From: Euleptes europaea
Taxonomy: Eukaryota; Chordata; Lepidosauria; Squamata; Sphaerodactylidae
DNA: 64,000 nt
Assembly (NCBI RefSeq): GCF_029931775.1
Contig: NC_079325.1
Location: 21,557,461 to 21,621,460 of the forward strand
Reading direction: 5' to 3'
Each line of letters opens with the position of its first letter. Positions within the stretch are counted from its first letter, which is position 1. Positions 38,925-50,238 of this stretch are shown in pieces. The position numbers and the translations under genes were made by a program. Below the pieces are notes generated by a model. That model made no database searches, was not told the origin of the DNA, and worked only from the letters and a program-made list of their open reading frames with translations.

Positions 38925-39650
38925 CTGCCAGGTCAGAATTTCACTTTCTCCTTTTTATGCGGCACAAGCTGTCAGTATTATAATTCCCCAGAGACTGGGG
39001 ACATAGCAACATCCATATTGTGTTGTTTTAAATTCCCATCTGGCCTCCAGATAATGAAGATCATATCTACAGGAAGGTTTACAAAGAAGGGACAGTAGGG
39101 GGGAATATGAATCTCATCAGAGAAAAGAATGATGTCCTGGCTGTGTTGAATGAATGGGAGACCCCTTTTTGATTGCTGTAGAGTTTGGATTCTGTCTGGA
39201 AAACATTATCAGTCATTTATAGATATGAGCCAAATTGTTCAATGCAGGAAGTGCTATATTAGCCTAACTTTTTGGTCATAGCTATTCATTCAGCTATTTA
39301 TTTTCACACTGTTAAACTCTTCGGTAAAACACATGAGATAATAAAGTGAGAAAATAATGGTATTTTCCAGCAGTCGCTGGACCTGATTATCATCTGAAGC
39401 ACAACTGAGCCGAAGCTACAGACAACATATGAAATGATACAAATCCCAGTGAAACCTGTTTACCAGGGACAGGAGAGGGCAGATTGTCTATACCACAAGC
39501 AACCATCAGTCTTTCAAGCAGCTGCTTGCGCTCTGAAAATAAAGGTGTGTTTTTTCCAGCTACAAAAATCACATCACCCAGTTGTTAGTGGTGCTGTGAT
39601 CCTTGTAAATAATAAGCTCAAAAACTGGATGTGCCCGGCTTGCAATGCCC
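38925..39650. other. No gene seen
   Basis: No supported feature was recognised. Confidence 0.5.
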
Positions 39651-39770
39651 AAGGTTGCCAACTCCCAAAATATCCAGGAATTTCCCAACCCAGAGCTGGC
39701 AACCCTATCGGGTGCTCAATGTAATTCCAGGAGAGCTCCAGGCCCCGCCTGGAAGTTGGCAACTCCAAAA
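39651..39770. mobile_element. hAT MITE remnants, two ends only
   Basis: AATATCCAGGAATTTCCC to GCTGGCAACCCTA (to 39707), then AATTCCAGGAGAGCTCCAGG to AAGTTGGCAACTCC. The middle of the element is missing. Confidence 0.6.
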
Positions 39771-39894
39771 CGGGTGGATACCATGTTTGTGTCCGTGTGA
39801 ATAATGTAAATGAACATTCTGTACTGTGTAGGCTTTACATGTACATTACAAACAATAGAAACGAGCCAATTTAAGATTCACAGTCACATGTGAA

Positions 39895-40274
39895 CAGGGC
39901 CGGATTTGGGTTTGATGAGGCCCTAAGCTATTGAAGGTAATGGGGCCCTTTATATGTCCAGCTGTCCTTTGTCAACAACAAATTGTCGCTGTTTTTTGTG
40001 TTGAATATATGCTATATGGTAATTTATATATAGAAATGAGCAAACCAGTGATATTTTAGGGAGCAGGCTAGCAGGCGGGGCCCATTACTTACATCGTAGG
40101 AGCCTACACAACACAAAACACTGTTGCTGTATGTAGGTTTTATTTTATTTGTTTTTTATCTTATATTTTGGAAATGTACATCCAGGGTTTTTTTCCTTTA
40201 AATTTTTTGGGGGCCTCCACGAGAGTGGGGCCCTAAGCTATAGCTTGTTTAGCTTATACATAAATCCGGCACTG
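39895..40274. mobile_element. hAT-type MITE (CAGGGCCGGATTTG ends), longer form
   Basis: Same ends and interior as 15949-16221, plus about 105 bp in the middle (40026-40130). No matching octamers were found at its flanks. Confidence 0.8.
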
Positions 40275-40384
40275 TGAAGCCTCATGTACAAAAATGCTCA
40301 ACAACTTGCCCTGAGCAACCCTGTCAGTTTCTCAGCTGGCTATTAGTTTGAAGCTGGTAGGCTTTCTCATATCTCAGCTTGCTA

Positions 40385-40516
40385 GGAGGGGGAAAAAATC
40401 CAGTTCACCAGATTAGTGTCCACCGCTCATGTGGAGGAGTGGGGAATCAAACCCGGTTCTCCAGATCAGAGTCCACCACTCCAAACCACCGCTCTCAACC
40501 ACTACACCACGCTGGT
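40385..40516 (-). mobile_element. CORE SINE head, antisense
   Basis: GGGGAATCAAACCCGG (box B complement) and TCAACCACTACACCACGCTGG region. Confidence 0.75.
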
Positions 40517-40564
40517 TATTTTATGTCATTTTTCAGGGTGATACCGGCTTGAAATCAATTTTGT

Positions 40565-40735
40565 TGGGTTGCCAACCTCCAGATGGTGGCTGGAGATCTC
40601 CTGGGATGACAACTGATCTCCAGGCGACAGAGACCCCTTTCACTGGAGAAAATAGCCACTTTGGAAGGTGGACTCTATGACATTATACACCACAAAGTCC
40701 CTCCCCTCTGCAAACCCTACCCCCCCCTTCAAGTT
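40565..40735 (+). mobile_element. hAT MITE, right end lost
   Basis: GGGTTGCCAACCTCCAGATG to the C-rich CCCCTCTGCAAACC tract, then lost. Confidence 0.75.
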
Positions 40736-40801
40736 TGCAGAAAAATGTGAAAAGTTAAAAAGAGAAGGAGGGATTAAATCCTCTTCCAACACAAGTAAAT
40801 T

Positions 40802-41004
40802 TAGGGTTGCAAGGTCCCTCTTTGTCACCAGCAGGAGGTTTTGGGGGCGGAGCCTGAGGAGGGTGGGGTTGGGGAGGGACTTCAATGCCATAAAATCCAA
40901 TGGCCAAAGAGGCCATTTTCTCCAGGTGAACTGATCTCTATTGGCTGGAGATCAGCTGTAATAGCAGGAGATCTCCAGCTAGTACCTGGAGGTTGGCAGC
41001 CCTA
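40802..41004 (-). mobile_element. hAT MITE (TAGGGTTGCCA family)
   Basis: TAGGGTTGCAAGGTCCC to GGTTGGCAGCCCTA. Flanks AGTAAATT and AGTAAGTT match at seven of eight. Confidence 0.92.
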
Positions 41005-41782
41005 AGTAAGTTGTCTCGGCCAAACTGCACATTCAGGTTTTTAATGAGTTGGGTCCACATTCCCTGGGTTCCTCAGATCCAACTTGGGTTCCCCAGGGCC
41101 ACACAGAAGGTCTGAGGAATGGTTTTTAAAAAATAAAGGCGAGGAGGAAGCAGCTCCTGCCTCCCTCCCCTGGGACTTTTTCTGTGCTGAAACAGCGCTG
41201 GGAAGCAGGAGTTATTTCTGCCTTGTCGCTGCCCTGGCCGCACAAAGTATTCTGTGCTTGTGGAGCGGGGGAGGGGGGGGAAATCAAGTCTGCAATATTA
41301 GGAGGAAGTGTAAGCACACCTAATATTAATGAAAATAAGAAACGGAGAGGGGAGATAATCAAAATTTGCCAGCAGCTGGTAAATTTGCCAGCCATTTGCC
41401 AGCAGCCTTAATGGTAACACTTAGCATGCATTCACCAGTGTTCAAAGCACTTAAGAGTATAAGAGGTGTCCTACTGGATCAGACCAGTGGTTCATAAAGG
41501 AGGTCACTTCTGCACAGAATTTTTGCTCCAGATTTTATTCCTAACTACGGCAATTTTTTTTTTTGCTTACACATGAGAACGTGCTCATTCTAAGCACAAC
41601 ATGCTTTCCTCTTTAAACCTGATTTTTTTTTTAAAAAAAAGCAAGCTTTGCTCTCTGCTTTTCTTCTCCCGTTTCAGACCTTTAAGGGCTTTTAAAGAAA
41701 TTTAACATGTCTCAGCCTTCAAGGGGGGGGGGGGGAAGGGGCATTGCCAGGCAAAATTCTGGTGTTGATGCTTCTGGGCTGA
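41005..41782. other. No gene seen
   Basis: No coding feature. T-, A- and G-homopolymer runs lie near 41549, 41625 and 41725. Confidence 0.5.
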
Positions 41783-42052
41783 TGTGAGGGCCACCTCTTT
41801 AACCTTTCTTCATATGTAAGCTGCTCCAACCTGTTAATCACTGTGGTTGCCCACTTCCACACTTTTTTCAGATATAGCAACCAGAACTGTACATAGTATT
41901 CCAAATGAACCACACCACGGATCTATAAAGGCATTATACCCTTTTATTTTTAATCCCTTTCCTAATAATCCACAGCACAAAGTTTGCCTTTTTTGCCGGT
42001 GCCACACAGAGTGGAAATTTTTCAGCAAGCTATTTACTACCATGCCCAGACT
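41783..42052 (-). mobile_element. CR1-like LINE fragment
   Basis: AACCAGAACTGTACATAGTA, CATTATACCCTTTTATTTTT and AATCCCTTTCCTAATAATCC are typical of the same CR1-type repeat seen at 27630-28052, from a more distal part. Confidence 0.6.
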
Positions 42053-42145
42053 CATAGAATAGAATCATAGAGTTGGAAGGGACCACCAGGGTCATCTAGT
42101 CCAACCCCCTGCACAATGCAGGAAATTCCAAACTACCTACCCCCC
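42053..42145 (-). mobile_element. CR1 LINE 3' terminus
   Basis: Antisense CR1 end: GAATCATAGAGTTGGAAGGG, ACCACCAGGGTCATCTAGTC, CAACCCCCTGCACAATGCAG. Confidence 0.85.
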
Positions 42146-42484
42146 CACACACACACATAGATTTAAAGTCAGGATTTCCTTTTTTTGCTCTGTTGTGCAT
42201 CCCCTTGCATTTATCCACATGTTTTTCCACGTTGTTGCTCTCCAATTTGGAGAGCATGGACCCCTTCACAATCTGCGGTGGTTTTCACAGTTCTCAATAG
42301 TGCATTGCATACATTTCCTTATGGAAATCCTTACAACGACCTGGTCACTGTCATTATCATCCCTATATTGTAGATGGAGAGCTGAGGAAGAATGACTCTC
42401 TAACTAGTGATCTCGTGGCCGAAATGAGGTTTGAACCAGGGTCTTCCCAGGCTACAACTAATTCTTTCAGCCACTAAATACCAA

Positions 42485-42690
42485 GAACCCCAGTGGTGTT
42501 GGGATTAAAATGTGTTACTGCAGTGATCTGGGTTCAAAATCCCCACTGACCCATAAAGATCACTGGATAACTTGGTCCAGTCTCTCTGTCAGCCTAATCT
42601 ACCTCACAGGGTTGTTGTAAGGATAAAATGGAGAAGAGGAAAACCATGTACGCTACCCTCAGCTCCTGGAAGGAAGTGAGGGGTAAACAT
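42485..42690 (+). mobile_element. CORE SINE, diverged
   Basis: AGTGGTGTTGGGATTAAAAT head, CACTGGATAACTTGGTCCAG, CTACCTCACAGGGTTGTTGT. An AT-rich LINE-like segment follows to about 42790. Confidence 0.65.
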
Positions 42691-43226
42691 TTTTTATTAT
42701 TTTATTTTATACACATAATTTAGTCTGCATTTCTCACTGAGACTCAAGGCAGATTCCACAGTATAAGTCAATACAACACAATCAACAGATAGAAAACGCT
42801 AGTTTGGCCATTTGCATTTTGCCTTTCCTAGAAAGCAGTAAAGTGTAAATATATTTTGACCCAACAAAGGGCTTAATAGTTAGTTTCTGACTAAAAGAAT
42901 GATGGACCAGCCTTAGAGTCCGTACTCCATACAAACATAATGCAAAAGCCAGCCTGTGTTTGCTTACAGAAAGCAAGATCACCTGACTGTCCTAGGAATT
43001 TTTGGAATCCATTTTATAAAACGGGGCAAAGGATTTTGCTGTTGTCATGCATTCTTCTGGGAGACAGCTTCCAAAATCTCTGTTCTGTCATGTGCCTGAA
43101 TTGCGCTATTTTCTTCCCCATTAAACCTGGGCACAAGTCTCTCTCCAAAAGAAGCACCAGGGGATAGACAGGGTAATTCACTGTCAAGAAATTGCTTCAC
43201 GTATATTATCTCATTGTAATCCCAAT

Positions 43227-43448
43227 GACGCCCTGACCTGAGATCTGTTCTCATCAGTTCTCAGAAGCTAAGCAGGGTCAGCCCTGGTTAGTATTTGGAT
43301 GGGAGACCACCAAGGAATACCAGGGTTGCTGTGCAGAGGAACCCACTGGCAAACCACCTCTGTTAGTCTCTTGCCATGAAAACCCCAAAAAGGGGTCGCC
43401 ATAAGTCGGCTGCGACTTGACGGCACTTTACACACACACACACACACA
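43227..43448 (+). mobile_element. 5S rRNA-derived SINE
   Basis: GCCCTGACCTGAGATCTG, CAGAAGCTAAGCAGGGTC, GGTTAGTATTTGGATGGGAG, GGTCGCCATAAGTCGGC, GACTTGACGGCACTTTACAC and (CA)n. Confidence 0.88.
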
Positions 43449-44591
43449 ATCCTGATGACAGCCCTATAAGGTTGGCCAGGATTACTCACCCCATAATGAT
43501 GGGGGCTGAGGCTGGCTTCCCTAAAATTACTTAGTGTCTGCTTTTCTTATTCAGAAGTAGAGCCCCACTCTCATTCTCACTCAGGTCAGTGAGGCTTACT
43601 TCATCCTTCACCCTTCATTCCAACCCTGACACAAAACATCTTTCAAAGCTAGGTCCCAGCAAGTCTCCAAAGAGGAGAACCAGCTCGGAAAATGGGACGA
43701 ACGCAGGCAAACTCCTGCTTTCCATTTTTCCCTTCCTCTTATCGAATCCAGAGCTTCTCTTGGAGATGACACTGAGCATCTACACCATGCTTTTTCTCTA
43801 CTTCATACTGCCAGGACTTTGGGAAGACTTTACAAACAGCTATGAGTTAGCCGAGACGCTCTACTCCACTCCCATCACCCTACTGAAATTTAGCATCTTT
43901 TAAAAGCACAGCCTCTTTTTCATTGCTGCCAACCCACCAGGGGTGTGTGTGCGTGTGCGAGAGGGTTTTGGAATCAATTTGGCATTTGGACATGCAAATA
44001 TATATACATAAAAACCATGCATTCTTTACTGACCTGAAGCTCAGCTAAGTCAGGATGAGAAAGCGGCAAGGTACCTCTTTATATGCAGGAGTCGCAGGAG
44101 GGAAGTTGTACACCTGTGTGTGCATGTGTGCATGCGTACAACAGAGAAAGAGAGACGGACTGACAGTGAGAGAGAGAATCCAAGCTGGGTTATGGGCTGC
44201 CTGTTACTTTTTCTGACTGCTGAATACTGTTTCCCTTTCGAGCACGTTTCCAACTCACTAGCACCCTCTGCTGCTTGCTCTCTTTCTCTCTCTGATAGAT
44301 TGATTTGCTATTACGGCCTTAGCCAGCAAAGATACAAACCTTAGCAATAAAACCCATTACACGTTAAAATTATCTCTTTGTAACAATACAGATAAGATTT
44401 TGTCATTTAAAATTAACCTTACTAACATTCGTGACCTTTTCCGAACGGATTGTAATTACTGCAGAACAATATTTGGCTACCCGTAAGAGACTTTGGGAGT
44501 CTCCCTCCCGTAAGAGGAATTTCATTTTCTCTTCCTCCAGACTGAGTTCCATTGTGTTAATGAGAGGAAGAATTAACTTCTGCCGAATTCC
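43449..44591. other. No gene seen
   Basis: No coding feature. The segment 44340-44480 is AT-rich with TCTTTGTAACAATAC and GATTGTAATTAC, which could be SOX- and homeodomain-type sites. A conserved element is possible but unproven. Confidence 0.4.
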
Positions 44592-45170
44592 CTAATAGAT
44601 ACACCTGAATAAGACATGACTTATATTTTCAGTTTCTCCTGACCTGCAAGGGCATCCCCACTCAGATCTTGATAACTTCCTATATTTTCCCTCCAGGATT
44701 GCTGAAGGTAAGGCTGATCCTCTCGCCAGGGTTAGGGCTTTCCTTTCCTTATTTAGCTCTAAAACAGTCAGATATTCAGCCGGAACTAGATGAAAACAAG
44801 TTCTAATAGGAGCCAGGTAAGCAGGGGAACTCAGGAGCTCTATTTGTCCTTCTGTATTGAAGAGTCTTTGTCTCACTAAAAGCTTTGCTCTCGTTAACTC
44901 TAATTGGGATCGAGGTGAGAAACCAAGATTCTCCGTTCTTTTCATACACTGCATCCACCATCTGGATCTATAATTGTCCTTGTCCTTTCTCTCTCCGTTC
45001 CCAAGGGCACCCTCCACAGAGATTTCACAGATGGGATGGATGGATGTCTCTTGTCCGTCACCCACAATCCGGGCAATTTCACTCTGCCGGCTCAACATAG
45101 CAGTGCCTTTGGCCAGAGGACCTTTGGCATCAGCGCTCGCTTCCGCTGCAGGAATCATGCAGCGAGCCCA
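44592..45170 (-). mobile_element. Non-LTR retrotransposon ORF2 C-terminal part
   Basis: A minus-strand open frame of 188 codons ends with ARGSALPSAILEGKYRKL and then CPCRSGETENISHVLFRC, the cysteine/histidine motif of L2/CR1-like LINEs. Same family as 2885-3265 and 50239-50810. The remainder of ORF2 is missing. Confidence 0.75.
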
Positions 45171-45399
45171 GTACAGTAAACGCTCTTACCATTTATTACA
45201 TGCTTTTGGAATTCAAAACCTTTTTCTTTGTGATTTTTGTTGTCATCTGCCCAACAGCCCCATAAAGTAGGCTGGTATTAATGGCCCCATTTGTAGGTGA
45301 GAAGCTGAGAGTGACGGACACTTAGCTGGTTTGTGGCAGGTGTCAGCTTTTTAACCCAGAACTGCCTGATGCACAGCTTGTTCTCTTAGCCACCAGAAT

Positions 45400-45525
45400 C
45401 ATGGGATCATAGAGTTGGAAGGGACCACCAGGGTCATCTAGTCCAACCCCCTGCACAATGCAGGAAATTCACAAATACTTTCCCCCACACGCACACCTCC
45501 AGTGACCCCTACTCCATGCCCAGAA
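45400..45525 (-). mobile_element. CR1 LINE 3' terminus
   Basis: ATCATAGAGTTGGAAGGGAC to CACAATGCAGGAAATTCAC, antisense. Confidence 0.85.
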
Positions 45526-45712
45526 CACTAATTCCGATACCAATGTTTTTTTTTTAAATAGAGGCCTGGTTTTGCTTCAGGTTTTTCTGCAATCAGCTCT
45601 AGAATTTCTTCAAGAAAGCCAAACCAAAGACTTGCAATGGCCAGCCCCTCACCCCCGAGCAAGAGCATTCTCAACTAGCCACATCTGTAATCTTTCATGC
45701 CTGCTTGCTGTC

Positions 45713-45921
45713 TAGGGTTGCCACCTCCAGGTACGAGCTGGAGATCTCCTGCTATTACAACTGATCTGCAGCCGATAGAGATCCGTTCCCCTGGAAAAAA
45801 TGGTCACTTTGGCAATTGAACTCTATGGCAATTGAAGTCTCTCCCCACCCCAATCCCCGCCCTCCTCAGGCTCCACCCCAAAAACCTCCTGCCGGTGGTG
45901 AAGAGGGGCCTGGCAACCCTA
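45713..45921 (+). mobile_element. hAT MITE (TAGGGTTGCCA family)
   Basis: TAGGGTTGCCACCTCC to CCTGGCAACCCTA. Flanks TTGCTGTC and TTTCTGTC match at seven of eight. Confidence 0.92.
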
Positions 45922-46005
45922 TTTCTGTCCCACCAAGAGAGCAAAAGGAAGGGTTGGCTAGGGATTTTGCTGGGACCAGAGCGCAAGCCTGTAGGCCTTT
46001 CAAAT

Positions 46006-46290
46006 AGGATTGCCCCCCTTCAGGTGGGGGCTGGAGATCTTTCTCCGTCTGCTGTTTCCCCACTCTAAATGCCCCTTTAAAATGACGTTCATCCCCGCTG
46101 GGGGAAAATTAGACGAACCTCTAATCCAAAATCTCCAGTCCCAACCCAGGGACTACTTGGAAGGGAGACTGCCAAGGAAGACACTACAGAGGAAGGCAAT
46201 GGGAAACCACCTCTGCTTCTCACTTGCCTTGAAAGCCCCTTGCTGGGCTTGCCATAAATTGGCTGCGACTAGTTAGCACTTTACACACGC
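46006..46290 (+). mobile_element. MITE relic followed by 5S-derived SINE piece
   Basis: AGGATTGCCCCCCTTCAGG with AAAATCTCCAGTCCCAACCC is a worn MITE. From about 46150 the 5S-derived SINE body follows (ACTACTTGGAAGGGAGAC, GGGAAACCACCTCTGCTTC, TTGGCTGCGACTAGTTAGC). Confidence 0.55.
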
Positions 46291-46984
46291 ACACTATCAG
46301 TTGTTCCTCTTCTGAGGAAACCCAGGGAAAATTCAAAGAAAAACCAGGAAAGCAAGGACTGAATAACATGTGGGAAGGTGCGGGGGGCTGATGGAGGTAA
46401 GACTTTAAGCTGTAGCAAAAAACATGGTGCAGAAAAGTCCAGGGTTCCAGGATGAGACATTTAGAGCAAGTTTGTACAACTGGGCAAAATCTACAACAAG
46501 ACACACTGCGGGAGAGAGAATGAGCCCAGGAGAAAAGTTGCCAGCTCATTCTATCTCAATGCAGAGTGTCATCTTAATTAACACTGCCTTTGAACCATCC
46601 CTGTGCTGAAGGCAAAGTGTTTGTATTGCCTTGCCCATAAAATAGCTATGATGATGGAGTTAATGTATCCGGCATACCGCAACCTACAATGTTGCATTAT
46701 TTATGCCTGCAAAGTCCTTGAGGATTACTCTTCTTCTGGCAGGCGATACCGACAAGACAGCACTTCCGTTAATTTCATTGCCATCTTCAAACCCACAAAA
46801 GTCCGCAGGGTTGTATGAAGGAGTTAGAATTCTATAGGGTGCTCCATCGCAAAGAATGATTTCCTAGAAGGAGCCGAACACTTACGCCACACAAAAGCTA
46901 TGTATAGCACAGGGCATAAATAGCAATGGCGTGTTAAGAGAATGCTGATAATGCCATCCAAAATTCCTAGGAGGAAGAACAGGT
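46291..46984. other. No gene seen
   Basis: No supported feature was recognised. Confidence 0.5.
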
Positions 46985-47130
46985 TAAGAAGGTGAGGAGG
47001 GAAATTGCCGTCAAGTCACAGCTGACTTGGGGAGACCCCGTAGGGTTATTAAGGCAAGAGATGTGTGGAGGTGGCTTGCCATTGCCTGCTTCCATGTCAC
47101 AACCCTGGTATTCCTTGATGTCTCCCATCC
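46985..47130 (-). mobile_element. 5S-derived SINE, antisense
   Basis: GCCGTCAAGTCACAGCTGAC, GGAGGTGGCTTGCCATTGCC, TGTCTCCCATCCAAATACTA and AGCCAGGGGC, i.e. the tail, body and 5S C-box region reversed. Confidence 0.78.
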
Positions 47131-47149
47131 AAATACTAGCCAGGGGCAG

Positions 47150-47268
47150 GGCTGAGAGTGTCTGGCCCAAGGTCACCCAGCAAGCTCCCATGGCGTGAGT
47201 GGGGATTCGAACCAGGGTTTCCCAGGTCCTAGTCCGACACCTTAACCACTACACTACACTGGCTCCCA
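47150..47268 (-). mobile_element. CORE SINE head, antisense
   Basis: CCCAAGGTCACCCAGCAAGC, GGGGATTCGAACCAGGGTTT and CCTTAACCACTACACTACAC. Confidence 0.8.
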
Positions 47269-47269
47269 A

Positions 47270-47824
47270 GAAAGTGGTAGACAAATACATTTTTATTTTT
47301 TTAAAAAAAATATTTATATACTGTTCTTCTGAGAAACGTTCAAAACTGTTTCCAGATATACAGATAAAACCTTACAACATTAAGTCATAAAAATAGATTC
47401 AAAAGTCATGCCATTTGGCCCTTAAAAGCAGACAAGGAAATAGGGGAAGGACTCTCTACTGGGGCCATGGCAATGGAAAAGGTGAGGGGTTAACTTTTCC
47501 CTCTGTCCCACTTCTTCAAATCAAAATGCCCTTCCCCAAACTGGTTTTAATTCTGGTACAGAAAAAATACAGGCACATTATGGGTACCTGTCTTTTTTCC
47601 TCACCAGAGCTTAAATCAATAGGGGGTCATTTCTGACTGGGGTAACATCACGATGCCTCCCACAGTTGCTTTAAAATCATGCCTCTTAGGTTTAATGACA
47701 TGCTCTGCCATTGTCACGTGTAGCTGGGCCTTAAATACAACCAGCTGCTTATTGATCTAGTGCATTTTTCTCCTGCCTTCCTTCCCTCCCCCCCACCACC
47801 AAAGCTCAGGGCTGCAGACATGCG
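47270..47824. other. No gene seen
   Basis: The first 140 bp (T/A-rich, ATTTATATACTGTTCTTCTG) may be an antisense LINE tail. The remainder is unrecognised. Confidence 0.4.
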
Positions 47825-47906
47825 GCTCCCTTTCCCACAGTATCCTCAGAACAGCCCTATAAATTAGATGATGCTGAGAGTTTCTCACTAGCCAAAGATC
47901 ACCCCA

Positions 47907-48329
47907 TAGGGTTGCCAACCTTCAGGTACTAGCTGGAGATCTCCTGCTATTACAGCTGATCTTAGGGTTTCCAGGTCCCTCTTTGCTATCGGCAGGAGGT
48001 TTTTGGGCCAGAGCCTGAGGAGGGCGGGGTTTGGGGAGCGGACCTCAAGACCATAGAGTCCAATTGCCAAGGTGGCCATTTTCTCCAGGTGAACTGATCT
48101 CTATCGGCAAGAGATCAGTCGTAGTAGCAGGAGATCTCCAGCTAGTACCTGGAGGTTGGCAACCCTAGCTGATCTCCAGCCGATAGACATCGGTTCACCT
48201 GGAGAAAATGACCACTTTGGCAATTGGACTTTATGGCATTGAAGTCCCTCCCTTCCCCAAACCCTGCCCTCTTCAGGCTCCACCCAAAAAACCCTCCCCC
48301 CAGTAGCGAAGAGGGACTTAGCAACCCTA
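47907..48329 (+). mobile_element. Outer hAT MITE of a nested pair
   Basis: TAGGGTTGCCAACCTTC to TTAGCAACCCTA with a perfect target duplication TCACCCCA (47899-47906, 48330-48337). Interrupted by a second MITE at 47963-48167. Confidence 0.95.
47963..48167 (-). mobile_element. Inner hAT MITE of a nested pair
   Basis: TAGGGTTTCCAGGTCCC to GGTTGGCAACCCTA in opposite orientation to its host, with a perfect duplication GCTGATCT (47955-47962, 48168-48175). Confidence 0.95.
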
Positions 48330-48420
48330 TCACCCCATGACCTTCATGGCAGCACAGGGAACTGAACCCGGCCTCCCAGATCCTACTCCAACACACTAAC
48401 CACCGTACCACAAGTCTTGG

Positions 48421-48962
48421 CTCGACAACAGGGTTTTTAGAAGTGAATGAGGAAAACCAAGAAATGAATGGAGTAGCATTGAAATATAACTGCCCCAACA
48501 GGCAAGCCAGATTGCTGATGGGTCTGGTTGACATTGCTTCCATGAAGCAAGCATTCTTAGTCACAAACAGAGCAGTCAAGCCACAGACAAACTCACAGGT
48601 TTAGCCTTTGCACCTCTCTGTTACTGTTCCTCTGTTACCTTGCTGAGTACCGCTATTCTGGGCAAATGGCCATTATGTGATAATGGGTTTCATTGTTCTG
48701 GAAATATCTGACATTTACTCCAGAAATAGCTCTAAATTGGGGAAGAAACTCACAAATCTCTTAGGAAAATAGCAATTTTTTGGTGTGCTCAATAGTGAAA
48801 GAGTAGAGCAATAATGTGTGTGTGGGGGAGGTAAAGTACTGAAAACGTAGCAGAAAATATCACACAGTTTTATGGTGCTTCCATATTTAGAATCTGTGTG
48901 TCATTCTGGTTACCCTAGGTAACTAGATATTGATGATGTACCATCTCTGCCTGTTATTATTT
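48421..48962. other. No gene seen
   Basis: No supported feature was recognised. Confidence 0.5.
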
Positions 48963-49425
48963 GGTAAACTACCTCAAGAGAACTGAGAGGGGATATGATA
49001 ACCATCTTCAAGTACTTGAAGGGCTGTCATATAGAGGATGGTGCCGAGTTGTTTTATGTTGCCACAGAAGGTCGGACCAGAACCAAAGTGTTGAAATTAA
49101 ATCAAAAGAGTTTCCAGCTAGACATTAGGAAGAATTTTCTAACAGTTAGAGCGGTTCCTCAGTGGAACAGGCTTCCTCGGGAGGTGGTAAGCTCTCCTTC
49201 CCTGGAGGTTTTTAAGCAGAGCCTAGATGGCCATCTGTCAGCAATGCTGATTCTATGACCTTAGGCAGATCATGAGAGGGAGGGCACCTTGGCCATCTTT
49301 TGGGCATGGAGTATGGTTCACTGGGGGTGTGGGGGGGAGGTAGTTGTGAAATTTCTGCATTGTGCAGGGGGTTGGACTAGATGACCCTGGTGGTCCCTTC
49401 CAACTCTATTATTCTATGAACTGGT
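48963..49425 (+). mobile_element. CR1 LINE 3' region, uninterrupted
   Basis: GAGAGGGGATATGATAACCA, GAACAGGCTTCCTCGGGAGG, CCCTGGAGGTTTTTAAGCAG and the canonical end GGGGGTTGGACTAGATGACC, TTCCAACTCTATTATTCTAT. It serves as the empty-site reference for the MITE at 17657-17860. Confidence 0.92.
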
Positions 49426-50055
49426 ACAAGATCCCAGACTTAGTTCAGTAGGAACTTAATTATTTAATTGTTGGAGTAAAGAGACTCAGCATGCTTGGAT
49501 GCTGGGGGGCACTACATTGCTCTAGATGTGTATAGGTGTATCTTCTCAATGAATGATATGCCTGTCTGCCTTAACCTGGGAGCTTCTCTCTGACTCTACC
49601 TTCTCTTCCTGTGCCCCTTTTGTCTCTCCTTGTAGCTCTGTATGGAGCATCTGCAGGTCTTCCTTGTAGAAACTATGCCCTCTTACCTGCATGCATGTGC
49701 CACCGGAGTGGCTGGCCATTTGTGATAGGAATAGTATATTCTTTAGATTAGGGTTCTCTCTCTCCTTTCCGTTGCAACATGGAAGTCAACTGAATCCACC
49801 TCAATAAATGTAAGTTTTACCTTTTTGCAAAATACTTTCTTTGGAGTTTATCTACGGCATGCAATACCATGCTTCTATGACTGTGCAGCTCTGCTATATT
49901 AACTAATATGTATCCCCGATAGGTTTTGTATGATGTCTGAACAACAACAAAAATAGAGAGGCAAAACAAAACCTCCCACTCATAAGCACAAATCAACAAG
50001 AATATTGGCAAACCAGAAAGGATTTGGAGAAAAACGATGAGGATAATTTTGAATA
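49426..50055. other. No gene seen
   Basis: No supported feature was recognised. Confidence 0.5.
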
Positions 50056-50238
50056 ATCCATGGGTCTGTCAAGGCCAGTATTACCTACTCAGACTGGCAG
50101 CAGCTCTCCAGGGTCTCAAGCAGAGGTTTTTCATGTCACTTCCTACCTGATCCTTTTTTTTTTAACTGGAGATGACAGGGACTGAAACTGAGGCTTTCTG
50201 CATGCAAAGCAGGACCTCTACCACTGAGCCATGGCCCC
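50056..50238 (-). mobile_element. tRNA-Ala-derived SINE, 5' half and body
   Basis: Antisense: TGTCAAGGCCAGTATTACC, GCTCTCCAGGGTCTCAAGC, then a T-run expansion and the tRNA-like head (CCTCTACCACTGAGCCATGG). Confidence 0.78.

Larger units (their letters stand above)
47825..48420 (-). mobile_element. CORE SINE split by nested MITEs
   Basis: Left part up to 47906 (CAGAACAGCCCTATAAATTA, CACTAGCCAAAGATCACCCC). Right part from 48330 (CATGACCTTCATGG, GGGAACTGAACCCGGCC, CACTAACCACCGTACCAC). Confidence 0.8.
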
